Origin: Methanoregula sp.
GTDB lineage: Archaea > Halobacteriota > Methanomicrobia > Methanomicrobiales > Methanospirillaceae
Assembly: GCA_022710385.1 (NCBI GenBank)
Contig: JAKLGZ010000006.1
Location: 1 to 41,878, forward strand
Reading direction: 5' to 3'
DNA length: 41,878 bases
The translations under genes and the position numbers were made by a program. Shown piece after piece: positions 7,708 through 16,236 of the stretch. Each line of letters begins with the position of its first letter. Within the stretch, counting starts at the first letter, position 1. The notes under the pieces were generated by a model, which ran no database searches, was not told the DNA's origin, and worked only from the letters and a program-made list of their open reading frames with translations.

Positions 7708-8988
7708 ATGGATTTCAGACATTTCAGGTTCGTAATGGTAATTCTGATTGTCGTTTTGACAATCGGCGTTGGATTTGTGACCGCTGCTGGAATGGGCAGG
7801 GGGGCGGTGCAGGAAGTGCGACTGGATCCCGATCCATCCGATACTGATACTGAGTATGGCCGATCCGTGGCGATTGACGGCAATCTCGTCGCAGTAGGGA
7901 TGGGTGGAGATGGCGCGATAGGATCTGTTTACGTTTACAGGCACATGGGTCCAACCTATGTCCTTGATGAGAAACTGGCTTTTCCTGAAGAGGTATCATG
8001 CGATTGTCTCGACGCTAAGGAAACTGAAGATCCTGAAGACGAATTTACCCTGTGTCCGGAATTTGGGAGAACGGTAGCTATCCAGGGGGACACGATTTTC
8101 GTGGGAGCACGCTTTGCACCCGTTGGTGAAATAAGCGCTGGGGCAGTCTATGTGTTTAAAAATAAAGGGGATTCATGGGTATACACTGCCAAGATTGTCT
8201 CCCCAAATCCTGAAGCAGAGGATAATTTTGGGCGCGCTCTCGCGGTTCAGGGGAACCTCCTCGTGGTGACTGCGAGAAAAGAGGATCAGACCAGCACCGA
8301 TGTAGGTGGGGCATATGTGTATCAGTATACGGGTAGGGAGTGGATGTACTACACAAAACTCACCGCAAGTGATGCAACTTCGAGTGCTTATTTTGGTCAA
8401 TCGGTTGCGATTCAGGGAGAGTACCTGGTCATCGGGGCCCGCAATGCTGATCCACAAGGCGCCGGTGGGTTTTACCTCTTTCGCAGAGACGGGGCTGAAT
8501 GGGTTGAGACCGCCAAGGTAAGCCCGCCCAACGGGAAGAATAACGATCAGTATGGCTTCTGCATTGCAATGTCCGGAAATACCGTGGTGGTGGGTGCCCG
8601 CAGGACGGATCAGAACAGTATCATGAAGGACACCGGCTCAGCCTTTGTCTATACCATCAAAGATGGTTTCCCAGTACTGGTCACCAAGCTTACCGCCAGT
8701 GATGCAGAGGCGTCGGATGAGTTTGGCCAGTCGGTTGCGTTCGTGGATGATCTCATTGCGGTAAGTGCCTGGAAAGATGACGGGAAAAAGGGGTCCATCT
8801 ATCTCTTCCGAATGACTGATGGTACATGGACTGAGATAGGTAAGATCCAGGCATCCGATGGCAAGAGTGGAGACGAATTCGGGTATTCCCTTGCAGCCCT
8901 TGGCAACAGGTTGGTCACCGGTGCTCACAAGGCTGATTTCATGTACAAAGATGCCGGGGCAGCATACGTGATCCCTGTAAGGCTATAG
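7708..8988 (+). CDS. Secreted seven-repeat FG-GAP beta-propeller protein
   Basis: 426 residues with a signal peptide (residues 1-27, hydrophobic VMVILIVVLTIGVGFVTAA). The mature part holds seven FG-GAP-like repeats of about 50 residues, each starting with a signature such as EYGRSVAIDGNLVAVG, EFGRTVAIQGDTIFVGA, YFGQSVAIQGEYLVIGA or EFGYSLAALGNRLVTGA. Seven repeats suit a complete seven-bladed propeller of the integrin-alpha type. The second blade carries a three-cysteine insertion (CDC ... C). No C-terminal membrane anchor is visible, so it is probably released or bound to the cell surface; the ligand is unknown. ATG 7708 was chosen because GAGGAGG lies 8 nt upstream; a TTG at 7684 would disrupt the signal peptide. 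Confidence 0.85.
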   Translation: MDFRHFRFVMVILIVVLTIGVGFVTAAGMGRGAVQEVRLDPDPSDTDTEYGRSVAIDGNLVAVGMGGDGAIGSVYVYRHMGPTYVLDEKLAFPEEVSCDCLDAKETEDPEDEFTLCPEFGRTVAIQGDTIFVGARFAPVGEISAGAVYVFKNKGDSWVYTAKIVSPNPEAEDNFGRALAVQGNLLVVTARKEDQTSTDVGGAYVYQYTGREWMYYTKLTASDATSSAYFGQSVAIQGEYLVIGARNADPQGAGGFYLFRRDGAEWVETAKVSPPNGKNNDQYGFCIAMSGNTVVVGARRTDQNSIMKDTGSAFVYTIKDGFPVLVTKLTASDAEASDEFGQSVAFVDDLIAVSAWKDDGKKGSIYLFRMTDGTWTEIGKIQASDGKSGDEFGYSLAALGNRLVTGAHKADFMYKDAGAAYVIPVRL

Positions 8989-9129
8989 CCAGAAAAATCA
9001 CTATCTTACTTCCCTTTTTCAAAGCAGGCGAGACAAGCCTCTGATGGGTAATGATCCCCTTCTTTTACAGTTTCGGATTTTCGATATTCCCTTAATGATT
9101 GTTATCCCCTTTGAAGCGAACCGACATCC

Positions 9130-9459
9130 ATGACCCTTCCCCGTTGGCAGTGCCTAGAATGCGGCTACCACTATGACCCCGTGAAGGGAGACCCGAAAGG
9201 TGGGATCCCGCCAGGAATCCCTTTCGAGGACCTGCCTGACTCATGGCGATGCCCCGAATGCGGGGGTATCGAAGGTAAAGCAAGGAGTCTTCGTCCGGCG
9301 ATAACGATCCAATCGAAGTCAGGGAATTGCAGAGCGCTTTTTGATACACCTCATTTGCAGATTCTGCCAATGCAGAAAAAGAATATCCGTCTTGGGCATC
9401 TACTTCCCAATAATCCCCCCGTCCAGGAGAGGTGGACGAGAATAGCCCATGAGTGCTGA
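9130..9459 (+). CDS. Rubredoxin, apparently frameshifted in a G5 run
   Basis: The first 44 residues are a normal rubredoxin: [12 protein letters not shown] with C8 and C11, the [10 protein letters not shown] loop, FEDLPDSW, then RCPEC with C41 and C44 binding one iron. After C44 the open frame continues for 65 residues that do not look like any rubredoxin. Removing one G from the G5 run at 9262-9266 restores a standard ending ([14 protein letters not shown], stop at 9302-9304) and a normal 57-residue protein. This is either a real frameshift mutation or a sequencing/assembly error. Rubredoxin supplies electrons to oxygen-defence enzymes such as the superoxide reductase encoded at 13628. Confidence 0.8.
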   Translation: MTLPRWQCLECGYHYDPVKGDPKGGIPPGIPFEDLPDSWRCPECGGIEGKARSLRPAITIQSKSGNCRALFDTPHLQILPMQKKNIRLGHLLPNNPPVQERWTRIAHEC

Positions 9460-9483
9460 AACGGGATCACGGAGTGAAATGCG

Positions 9484-9978
9484 ATGGCGAAAATAAAACA
9501 GAAGATTGTCCCTTGTATCTGGCTCGAAAAAGATGCAGAGAAGGCGGCAGAATATTACATCTCTGTCTTCAGGAATTCGAAGATCCAGAAGACCGCGTAT
9601 TATCCGAAGGCTTCAGAAGAGGTCTCCGGCCAGAAAGCGGGATCGGTGATGACCGTCAAGTTCGAGATCGAAGGCCAGGAGTTCATGGTGCTCAATGGGG
9701 GTTCGGCGTTTCGGCCGAACGAGGCAGTCTCCTTCATGGTCTATTGCGATACGCAGGAGGAGATCGATTCTTACTGGGAGCGGTTGTCAAGCGTCCCGGA
9801 AGCAGAGATATGCGGGTGGCTGAAGGACAAGTTCGGCGTGAGCTGGCAGGTCGTCCCAACCGTCCTCGAGGCGATGACGACCGATAAGGACCCGGAGAAG
9901 GTGGAACGGGTGACCGCCGCGTTCCTGAAGATGAAGAAGTTTGATATCGGGGAGTTAAAGAAGGCCTATAATGGGTAA
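9484..9978 (+). CDS. VOC-superfamily protein (PhnB / 3-demethylubiquinone-methyltransferase-like)
   Basis: 164 residues. The start KIVPCIWLEKDAEKAAEYY and the following VFRNSKI are typical of the PF06983 branch of the vicinal-oxygen-chelate superfamily, as are the FMVLNGG strand and the segment FGVSWQVVPTVL near residue 118. Members are often labelled 3-demethylubiquinone methyltransferase, but that activity is not established for them and this organism would not make ubiquinone. The cofactor and substrate are unknown. ATG 9484 is preceded by a GGAG-type site in CACGGAGTGAAATGCG. Single gene, 24 nt after the rubredoxin frame. Confidence 0.85.
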   Translation: MAKIKQKIVPCIWLEKDAEKAAEYYISVFRNSKIQKTAYYPKASEEVSGQKAGSVMTVKFEIEGQEFMVLNGGSAFRPNEAVSFMVYCDTQEEIDSYWERLSSVPEAEICGWLKDKFGVSWQVVPTVLEAMTTDKDPEKVERVTAAFLKMKKFDIGELKKAYNG

Positions 9979-10181
9979 CCATGGCTACCTCAGGCCTTTC
10001 CTTCAGGATCTTCGGCTGATTGATGTTCTGGCAGGGGTATCCGGGGCGGAAGTTCGGCCCCTCTCTTCATTTTACCTGCAGGAGACCGGTTCTCTGAGTC
10101 ATCTCCGAATCACAAAAGATATTCCCTGATTTTTCCTATAGGGGTCAGGGGAGATAATCGCACCAGAAAAGAGGCAGTACC

Positions 10182-11645
10182 ATGACCCACGATGTTGAAG
10201 AGACCCTTGACCCGGATGACTGGAAGGCGATGCGGGCACTTGGCCACCGGATGCTCGATGATGCACTGGACTATATCGGGACCCTGCGGGATCGGCCCGT
10301 CTGGCAGCACGCCCCCCCAGAGGTGAAAGCCCATTTCGACGGCATGCCCCCTCATGGTCCGGAACATCCGGATGAAATATACCAGGAATACCGGGACTAT
10401 ATCCTGCCATATCAGCTTGGAAACAGCCACCCGAGGTTCTGGGGGTGGATCGCTGGTTCCGGGACCGTGATGGGGATGTATGCCGAGATGCTTGCGTCCT
10501 CGATGGATGCCGTCAGCGGGGCATTCTCCTTCATGAGCAACAACTACGTCGAATCCCAGGTCATCGGCTGGTGCAAGGCGATGCTCGGGTATCCCATGAC
10601 GGCAAGCGGGCTCCTCACGAGCGGGTGCTCTGCCTCGAACCTGATAGCACTCGCCGCTGCCCGAAACACGAAGGCCGGGTTTGACCTGCGGAAGGAGGGG
10701 ATGCAGAACGCCAAAAAGAAGATGACCCTCTACTGCTCCGACGAAGCCCATTCCTCCCTGCAGAAGGCGGTTGAACTGCTGGGATTCGGGAACGATGCCC
10801 TGAGAAGGATCCCTGCAAACGATCACATGCAGATCGACCTTGCAGCCCTTGAATCAAGGATTAAGGAGGACAGGGCAGACGGGTTTTGCCCCGTCTGTAT
10901 CATCGGGGCTGCCGGGACGACGAATACCGGGGCGGTTGACGACCTGCATGCTCTTGCCGATATCAGCACGAGAGAGGGGTGCTGGTTCCATGTCGATGGG
11001 GCATTCGGTGCCTGGGCAGCTATCGCCCCTGAATCCCGGCACCTCGTTGCGGGGATGGAACAGGCGGATTCGCTCGCCTTTGACCTGCACAAGTGGATGT
11101 ACCTGCAGTATCCTATCGGCTGTGTGCTCATCAGGGACGCTGAATTGCACCGAAGGGCATTCTCCCTGACCCCGACCTACCTTGCCCACGGCGAGGGTGA
11201 CAGGGGATTGACCGGTGTCGACCTCCCCTGGCTTGACGATTACGGATTCGAGCTCTCCCGCGGCTTCCACGCCCTCAAGGCCTGGATGACCATAAAAGAG
11301 CAGGGAACGGAGAAGTATGGCCGCCTTATCCAGCAGAATATCGAACAGGCGCAGTATCTCGCCCGGCTGGTTGAAGCTGCCCCGGAACTCGAGCTGGCGC
11401 TTCCGGTCTCCCTGAACATCGTCAACTTCCGGTACGCAAAGCCGGGTATGAACGACGAGAGACTCGATCATCTGAACAAGCAGATCGAGCTCGACCTCCA
11501 GGAAGCGGGGATAGCGGTTCCCTCAACAGTAACCATCCGGGGAAGGAAGTACCTGCATATCGCCATCACCAACCATCGCAGCAGGAAAGAAGACTTCGAT
11601 CTCCTCGTCAGGGAAGTGATCCAGGCCGGTAAAAGCAAATCATGA
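10182..11645 (+). CDS. Pyridoxal-phosphate-dependent group II amino acid decarboxylase
   Basis: 487 residues. Fold type I PLP enzyme with the conserved LTSGCSASNLIAL phosphate-binding region, a histidine in YCSDEAHSSLQKA that stacks on the cofactor, HVDGAFGAW with the aspartate binding the pyridine nitrogen, and FDLHKWMYLQ with Lys304 forming the Schiff base. Length and motif spacing fit the aromatic-L-amino-acid decarboxylase branch (about 480 residues) and not the shorter MfnA tyrosine/aspartate decarboxylase that makes methanofuran precursors in methanogens. The amine product cannot be assigned from sequence. Start ATG 10182 has GAGG upstream. It stands alone, converging on a histidine kinase gene. 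Confidence 0.87.
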   Translation: MTHDVEETLDPDDWKAMRALGHRMLDDALDYIGTLRDRPVWQHAPPEVKAHFDGMPPHGPEHPDEIYQEYRDYILPYQLGNSHPRFWGWIAGSGTVMGMYAEMLASSMDAVSGAFSFMSNNYVESQVIGWCKAMLGYPMTASGLLTSGCSASNLIALAAARNTKAGFDLRKEGMQNAKKKMTLYCSDEAHSSLQKAVELLGFGNDALRRIPANDHMQIDLAALESRIKEDRADGFCPVCIIGAAGTTNTGAVDDLHALADISTREGCWFHVDGAFGAWAAIAPESRHLVAGMEQADSLAFDLHKWMYLQYPIGCVLIRDAELHRRAFSLTPTYLAHGEGDRGLTGVDLPWLDDYGFELSRGFHALKAWMTIKEQGTEKYGRLIQQNIEQAQYLARLVEAAPELELALPVSLNIVNFRYAKPGMNDERLDHLNKQIELDLQEAGIAVPSTVTIRGRKYLHIAITNHRSRKEDFDLLVREVIQAGKSKS

Positions 11646-11781
11646 GGATCACCCCTCTGCCTGTCAAGTGAAATTCCCTGCAGAAGTCTTCGGTCATATC
11701 TCGTCCCTGATCGATCCACCCTGTCCGGTCATGAATACGATGGCCGGGAACAGATGTCTGGAACCATCTCTTTCCTGATCC

Positions 11782-13389
11782 TTACGATGGCAGTGCGGGG
11801 AGCGTGAAAAAGAAGGTCGATCCCACCCCGACCTCCGAGTCCACCCACATCCGCCCGCCATGCCGCTCGATGATCCGCTTACAGAGGGCAAGCCCAAGGC
11901 CGGTCCCTGGATAGACATCCCGGTCATGGAGCCGTTCGAAGAGCATGAATATCTTGCTGAAGTATTTCTGCGGAATGCCGATCCCGTTGTCCCTCAACGC
12001 GAACTCCCACATCCCGTCAGATGGCGTCGCTGAGAGGTGGATCTCCGGGGTTTTCTCCTCCCTGCTGAACTTGATGGCATTATCGATAAGGTTCTGGAAG
12101 ACCTGGGCAACCTGGGTCCCGTCGGCAAGGACCACCGGGAGCGGATCATAGGTGACGGTTGCGTGGTTCTCCTCGATGACATGATGGAGATTGTTCAGCG
12201 CAAGTGACAGGATTGTCGTCGTATTAACCGGCTCCATCTGTTTTGCATGCGTCCGTACCCGGGAATACTCGCGAAGATCGTTGACCAGGCTGCTCATCTG
12301 GAGTCCGGATTGTTCTATTACTTTCAGGTACTTCCCGGGGTCCTGCCACCGGCCTTCCCTGCACTGGTTGAGGAGGAGCTGTGAGAAGATGACGATCCCC
12401 CTGACCGGTTCCTGGAGGTCATGGGTGGCAATCCCGACAAAGAGCTCCAGGTCCTCGTTGCTCCGCTTAAGGCTCTCCGAGTATTCTCTGAGCTGCTGCT
12501 CTGCGAGTTTCCGCTCGGTAAGATCGTAGGCGCTCACCGCAACACCGATGACAGTTCCGTCAGCGGAAAGGACAGGATTGATGATAATATCATGCCATTT
12601 TCCATCACGGTTCTCTTCAAATTTTACCATCCTTTTTGACCGGATGGCCTGATCAAACCAGGATTTTCGACGGGAGACGTGCTCGTGTGGTATGAGATCC
12701 CAGACACGTACTCCGAGGAGTTCTTCATACCGTTTCCCAATAATCGTGGCATAATTGTCGTTGATATTCAGGATGATTCCATCAATATCGAGGAGAACCG
12801 CAATCTCGGCAGAGGAGTTGATCAGCGCCCGTTCGGTTTCAAGTCTCTGCCTGAGGGCTTCTTCCATCCTTTTTCTCTCAGTGATGTCGTAGGTGATACC
12901 GACAAACCGGGGGATGCCGCTCTCAGAACAGACCCTCCCTTTTGCGGCCAGCCAGTGGATACTCCCGTCTGGCCAGATGATGCGGTACTCGTGATCGAGC
13001 CGCGTGCCATCGCGAAGGGATCCCATCCATGCATCAATCAGCTGCTGGAGGTCCTCGGGATGGATATAGTCCATGAGATCCTGCTCCCGGTGGAAGGTAA
13101 TGTCAGGGGAGAGTCCGAAGATCCTGTTGAGCTGCGGAGTGGCCATCCAGCTCCCGTCCCGCCCGGAGATCCACATCCCCGCTGCCGCGGCATCGAGGGT
13201 GAGCTTCAGGTGGTTTTCGCTCTCCCGGAGCGCCACCTGCATTTTTTTGTTCTCCCTCCTCAGTTCCTCGAGTTCATCCCGGAGCGGGGCAGCCCGTTCC
13301 TCGATCAGGTGTTCGATCTCTGCCGGTGCCAGAAGGGATGTCCGGGCAGTGGTTCCCTGATCAGTTTGGGGTTGTGACGGGCTTTTCAT
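11782..13389 (-). CDS. Cytoplasmic PAS-domain sensor histidine kinase
   Basis: About 535 residues. Order: a short coiled coil (residues about 20-55, EEL/RREN-rich), PAS1 (about 60-175), PAS2 (about 185-300), HisKA with the phospho-acceptor histidine in IATHDLQEPVRG, then an HATPase_c domain with N-box NLIDNAIKF, G1 DNGIGIP, F-box and G2 PGTGLGLALCK. No transmembrane segment and no receiver domain, so it should sense a soluble signal and hand phosphate to a separate regulator not seen nearby. ATG 13389 was chosen because a TATA-like box lies 40 nt upstream; the open frame to 13530 crosses that promoter. Its catalytic half is closely similar to the kinase at 19478-21559. Confidence 0.88.
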   Translation of the reverse strand: MKSPSQPQTDQGTTARTSLLAPAEIEHLIEERAAPLRDELEELRRENKKMQVALRESENHLKLTLDAAAAGMWISGRDGSWMATPQLNRIFGLSPDITFHREQDLMDYIHPEDLQQLIDAWMGSLRDGTRLDHEYRIIWPDGSIHWLAAKGRVCSESGIPRFVGITYDITERKRMEEALRQRLETERALINSSAEIAVLLDIDGIILNINDNYATIIGKRYEELLGVRVWDLIPHEHVSRRKSWFDQAIRSKRMVKFEENRDGKWHDIIINPVLSADGTVIGVAVSAYDLTERKLAEQQLREYSESLKRSNEDLELFVGIATHDLQEPVRGIVIFSQLLLNQCREGRWQDPGKYLKVIEQSGLQMSSLVNDLREYSRVRTHAKQMEPVNTTTILSLALNNLHHVIEENHATVTYDPLPVVLADGTQVAQVFQNLIDNAIKFSREEKTPEIHLSATPSDGMWEFALRDNGIGIPQKYFSKIFMLFERLHDRDVYPGTGLGLALCKRIIERHGGRMWVDSEVGVGSTFFFTLPALPS

Positions 13390-13425
13390 CCATCTTTCGT
13401 TCCTGTGAAAAAGACAGTAAAACAG

Positions 13426-13434
13426 GTTTATAGG
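13426..13434 (-). promoter_or_regulatory. TATA-like box of the histidine kinase gene
   Basis: On the minus strand CCTATAAAC, about 40 nt before the ATG at 13389. Its position argues that the longer open frame reaching 13530 is not translated. Confidence 0.45.
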
Positions 13435-13627
13435 ATAGATTATAATGATATCCCCCAGGGAGAGGGGGACGAAAGCAGAGTCCCTGCGGATGTGTTCAGA
13501 GGATGCCCGTCTCTCAGGGAACTCCGTCACGGGAACGCCCGTGTTATGGTGCTTCCCCTGCGCCCTGCCTGTCAGGAATGTTTATGACGCTTTCAGGCAA
13601 GGATCACAGCAGAGGAGTGAGAAGAGC

Positions 13628-14005
13628 ATGCTTGAAATTTTCAAATGCGGAAACTGTGGAAAGATCGTGACCATCTCCCATGAAGGTGCCGGCCAGCTGG
13701 TCTGCTGCGGGAGGCCGATGGTCAAACAGGCTGAGAATTCTGTCGACGCAAGCAACGAGAAGCATGTCCCGGTCGTTGAGAAGCAGGGGGACGGGATCCT
13801 TGTTAAGGTCGGATCAGTCCCCCACCCTATGGAACCAGCCCACTATATCGCGTGGATCGAGGTCATGGCAGGCCCCTACCTGTACGTGAAAGGCTTAAAA
13901 CCAGGGGAGAAACCTGAAGCGTTCTTCCCGGTCTCCTCTCCTGATGTCAAAGTCAGGGAGTACTGCAACCTCCACGGGCTCTGGACGAACAAGCCTCACC
14001 ATTAA
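13628..14005 (+). CDS. Desulfoferrodoxin, class I superoxide reductase
   Basis: 125 residues, full length for the two-domain form. Residues 1-36 are the desulforedoxin domain with four cysteines (KCGNCG and VCCGRP) binding a structural or electron-relay iron. The catalytic domain carries EKHVPVVEK with the Glu-Lys-His start of the active site, HPMEPAHYIAWIE, and CNLHGLW with the Cys and His ligands of the His4Cys iron. It reduces superoxide to peroxide in the cytoplasm without releasing oxygen, using rubredoxin as electron donor; a rubredoxin gene lies 4 kb upstream. ATG 13628 has GGAGTGA upstream. The longer open frame from 13445 is translated leader. Confidence 0.95.
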   Translation: MLEIFKCGNCGKIVTISHEGAGQLVCCGRPMVKQAENSVDASNEKHVPVVEKQGDGILVKVGSVPHPMEPAHYIAWIEVMAGPYLYVKGLKPGEKPEAFFPVSSPDVKVREYCNLHGLWTNKPHH

Positions 14006-14231
14006 AGCCAAAAACAACCTGACCGCATGCCGCTGTCTCTGGCTGTCATGAAGAGCGGAGCTAGTTGCTGGAAACCATGATCCCTCGTGACGAACAACAG
14101 GGCAATTTCCCCCCAGTCACCCTTTCTGGCCGAGGACAGAAGGCTCGATGGCGTATCCACCTGGTAAAGGAACGGGTACACGGGATACGTATTCCAGGTA
14201 TGAATCTCAGCCAGGTCCGAAACGTCCCTGT

Positions 14232-15440
14232 TCAGCTCTTCGAAGGTAATGTCGTTATGGTAATATGGCGTACGGTGGAAATCTCCGGCTCCTCATTCAC
14301 GAAGACAAGGATGTCAAACGTCCGTGTCTCATTTGCCAGGTAATCGTAGGTCACCCTGCTCGATCCAAACCAGAGATGCTCTTCCACTGAGAGCGGGATG
14401 CCGTTTTCATAGATCCCAATGGTAGCATCTCTCCCAAGCACCGGCTGGCCAAAGAATGCATGCCCCCCAATGGCATAAAAGTCAATAAAGAACATTCCGG
14501 CTGAAACGGTGACCTCCAGTTCGGGATTCTTTTCCAGCCTCATGGTCTTTGTTATGCCATTTTCAGGGCTGGAGAGGGAGATGCCAATGGCAGTGATATA
14601 GACATAGTCAGGGGGAGGAGGAGGGGTTGTTACCCTGAGATCAAGGCGGGTCAACCCTCCGGCAACGAACGGATATGCAGGCTGCCATGTGCTGTTATTT
14701 GCGGGATCCCCTGCCTCGGCTGGAAGACCGTTGACCGAGAACATGATCGGAGTACCATCGGGGATGCACCCCCTTACTGCCAGGGTATCCAGGGTCCTGT
14801 TGGCGCTCCCGTATGTCCCGTCGGCACGGGTGGTCATGGGATTCCCCGCGATCTCCTGGATCACCCCTTCTCCTGTGGCACGCACTATCGCTGACTCCGG
14901 CGCTGGTCTGCCATCAATGGTCACCGTGCCGTAGAACAGGTGGGGATCGCCTGATTGACAGCCCCTGACGATGGTGATGGTAACCATGGCAGTGTCTGAA
15001 TCCCAGAACCCGTCATGAACCTTGTAACGGAAGGAATCAGATCCTGCGTAGTCCGGCCAGGGAGTGTATACCACCCGGTCTCCCCTGATAGGTCCAAGCG
15101 TACCATGGAGCGGTCCTGCCTCGATGAACCAGTGCAGCGTATCCCCATCAGGATCCCTGGCAGAAAGGGTAATTTCCACGGGAGTGTTCTGGTTGGTCGT
15201 TATGGAACAGTCAGACACAGAGGGGGGGAATCCATTGGGGGCAGGGAAGCCTGCTGACTTTGTCCCGTCACGATCAGGAGCACCGGTCTCTAGCGTATCG
15301 GACCCTTCACCCTGGGGTATGGCTTCCTCCCCTGCCAGAACAGGAATCCCGGAAGAGGAGGATACCAAAGCCAGCGAGGGGAGGACCAGCGTTGCCATTG
15401 CAAGCAATGCGATCACGATGAGTATCCGGCACCCGGCCAT
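14232..15440 (-). CDS. Secreted surface protein with a cadherin/Ig-like domain
   Basis: 402 residues with an N-terminal signal peptide (LIVIALLAMATLVLPSLAL). Residues about 75-160 form an Ig/cadherin-like repeat with DPDGDTLHWF and the PDYAGSDSFRYKVHDG signature that often binds calcium. A second region from HLFYGTVTIDGRPAP resembles the beta-sandwich modules common in surface proteins of Methanomicrobiales. A PPPPPD linker separates a third beta-rich domain (about 280-395). Several NxS/T sequons are present and no C-terminal anchor is visible. The ATG at 15440 lies about 35 nt after a TATA-like box, so translation is probably leaderless. The function is unknown beyond surface location. Confidence 0.8.
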   Translation of the reverse strand: MAGCRILIVIALLAMATLVLPSLALVSSSSGIPVLAGEEAIPQGEGSDTLETGAPDRDGTKSAGFPAPNGFPPSVSDCSITTNQNTPVEITLSARDPDGDTLHWFIEAGPLHGTLGPIRGDRVVYTPWPDYAGSDSFRYKVHDGFWDSDTAMVTITIVRGCQSGDPHLFYGTVTIDGRPAPESAIVRATGEGVIQEIAGNPMTTRADGTYGSANRTLDTLAVRGCIPDGTPIMFSVNGLPAEAGDPANNSTWQPAYPFVAGGLTRLDLRVTTPPPPPDYVYITAIGISLSSPENGITKTMRLEKNPELEVTVSAGMFFIDFYAIGGHAFFGQPVLGRDATIGIYENGIPLSVEEHLWFGSSRVTYDYLANETRTFDILVFVNEEPEISTVRHITITTLPSKS

Positions 15441-15471
15441 GGTAGTGATGGGGGAACGTATAGCGTTCTGC

Positions 15472-15480
15472 TATAAAAAA
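15472..15480 (-). promoter_or_regulatory. TATA-like box of the surface protein gene
   Basis: On the minus strand TTTTTTATAG centred about 35 nt before the ATG at 15440. No ribosome-binding site precedes that ATG, which fits a leaderless or very short-leader transcript. Confidence 0.5.
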
Positions 15481-15700
15481 TATTCAGATGATAACGGTTA
15501 TCCTGCCCTTCCTTGAGAACCCCGCTCCCATGATGAACACCGGCACCGGTGCATGCCGCCGGACCCTTTGGTTCCGGAAATGCGGCTTCTCACCCTTTCT
15601 CACCGATCCAGGGCTGGCCTGCACACCTGAAGGGGGAGAATGGCAGGCCCGATTTCTCGAATGCTCAATATTATCTTCTCTGAAGATAACCGCTTCACGT

Positions 15701-15961
15701 ATGGGAGACTTTGATCCAAGGAAGCATACTGCAGAAGAACGGGGCATCGATGCCAAAGGCAACTATGTTCGCGGTCTCAAGATGTCTGAAACACGGTTCA
15801 AGAACATGGTCACCGGCCACTCCCCTGCCGAACAGCAGAGCATGAGACAGCAGGTCGAGGAAGCCGAAGAAAAAGGACTTCGTACCTATCAGATAAAGCA
15901 TGCAAAGGGATACTACAACATCGAGAACGGGATCGTGATCGGAAGCGCGAAAGGAAAGTGA
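15701..15961 (+). CDS. Small hydrophilic protein of unknown function
   Basis: 86 residues, charged, without signal peptide or membrane segment. The start MGDFDPRKHTAEERGIDAKG and the central AEEKGLRTYQIKHAKGYYNI segment look like a folded protein and not random translation. I do not recognise the family. ATG 15701 follows an AT-rich CAATATTATC about 33 nt upstream that could be a TATA box; the longer frame from 15488 includes cysteine/arginine-rich non-protein-like sequence. A GC-rich hairpin with a T-run follows the stop codon. Confidence 0.6.
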   Translation: MGDFDPRKHTAEERGIDAKGNYVRGLKMSETRFKNMVTGHSPAEQQSMRQQVEEAEEKGLRTYQIKHAKGYYNIENGIVIGSAKGK

Positions 15962-15973
15962 GTTCTCTCACCT

Positions 15974-16004
15974 CCGGCCTGACAGGCCGGATCGGCTCCT
16001 TTTT
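15974..16004 (+). terminator. Hairpin plus T-run after the small protein gene
   Basis: CCGGCCT-GAC-AGGCCGG forms a perfect seven-pair stem 12 nt after the stop codon at 15961, followed by T5 at 16000-16004. It looks like an intrinsic terminator; archaeal termination mainly uses the T-run. Confidence 0.5.
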
Positions 16005-16009
16005 CAATT

Positions 16010-16028
16010 AAAATGGCTTCGCCATTTT
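16010..16028. terminator. AT-rich hairpin between convergent genes
   Basis: AAAATGGC-TTC-GCCATTTT is a perfect eight-pair stem with a three-base loop, followed by TATTTT. It is symmetrical and could end transcription from both sides, since the gene at 16237-16923 converges on it. Confidence 0.4.
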
Positions 16029-16236
16029 TATTTTGCATGATTGTGTCTCATATACACTAAGGAACTATTTTCGGGTGCGCTCTTTTCCCTTTTTGTCCGT
16101 AAGCCTGTCAGAGGGTTGTCAGGAACTTCTCCCCTGGATCACCCGGCATACCTGTGTCCGGCTGGCGCCCGGTATCTTCACTGTACCATGCGGTGGTGCT
16201 CTTTACTTTGAAAAAAAGGGGAAATGAAGGAGGATA

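Noticed and set aside
10110-10826. 238-codon minus-strand frame inside the PLP decarboxylase
   Set aside because: Overlaps the decarboxylase completely and shows no recognisable domain.
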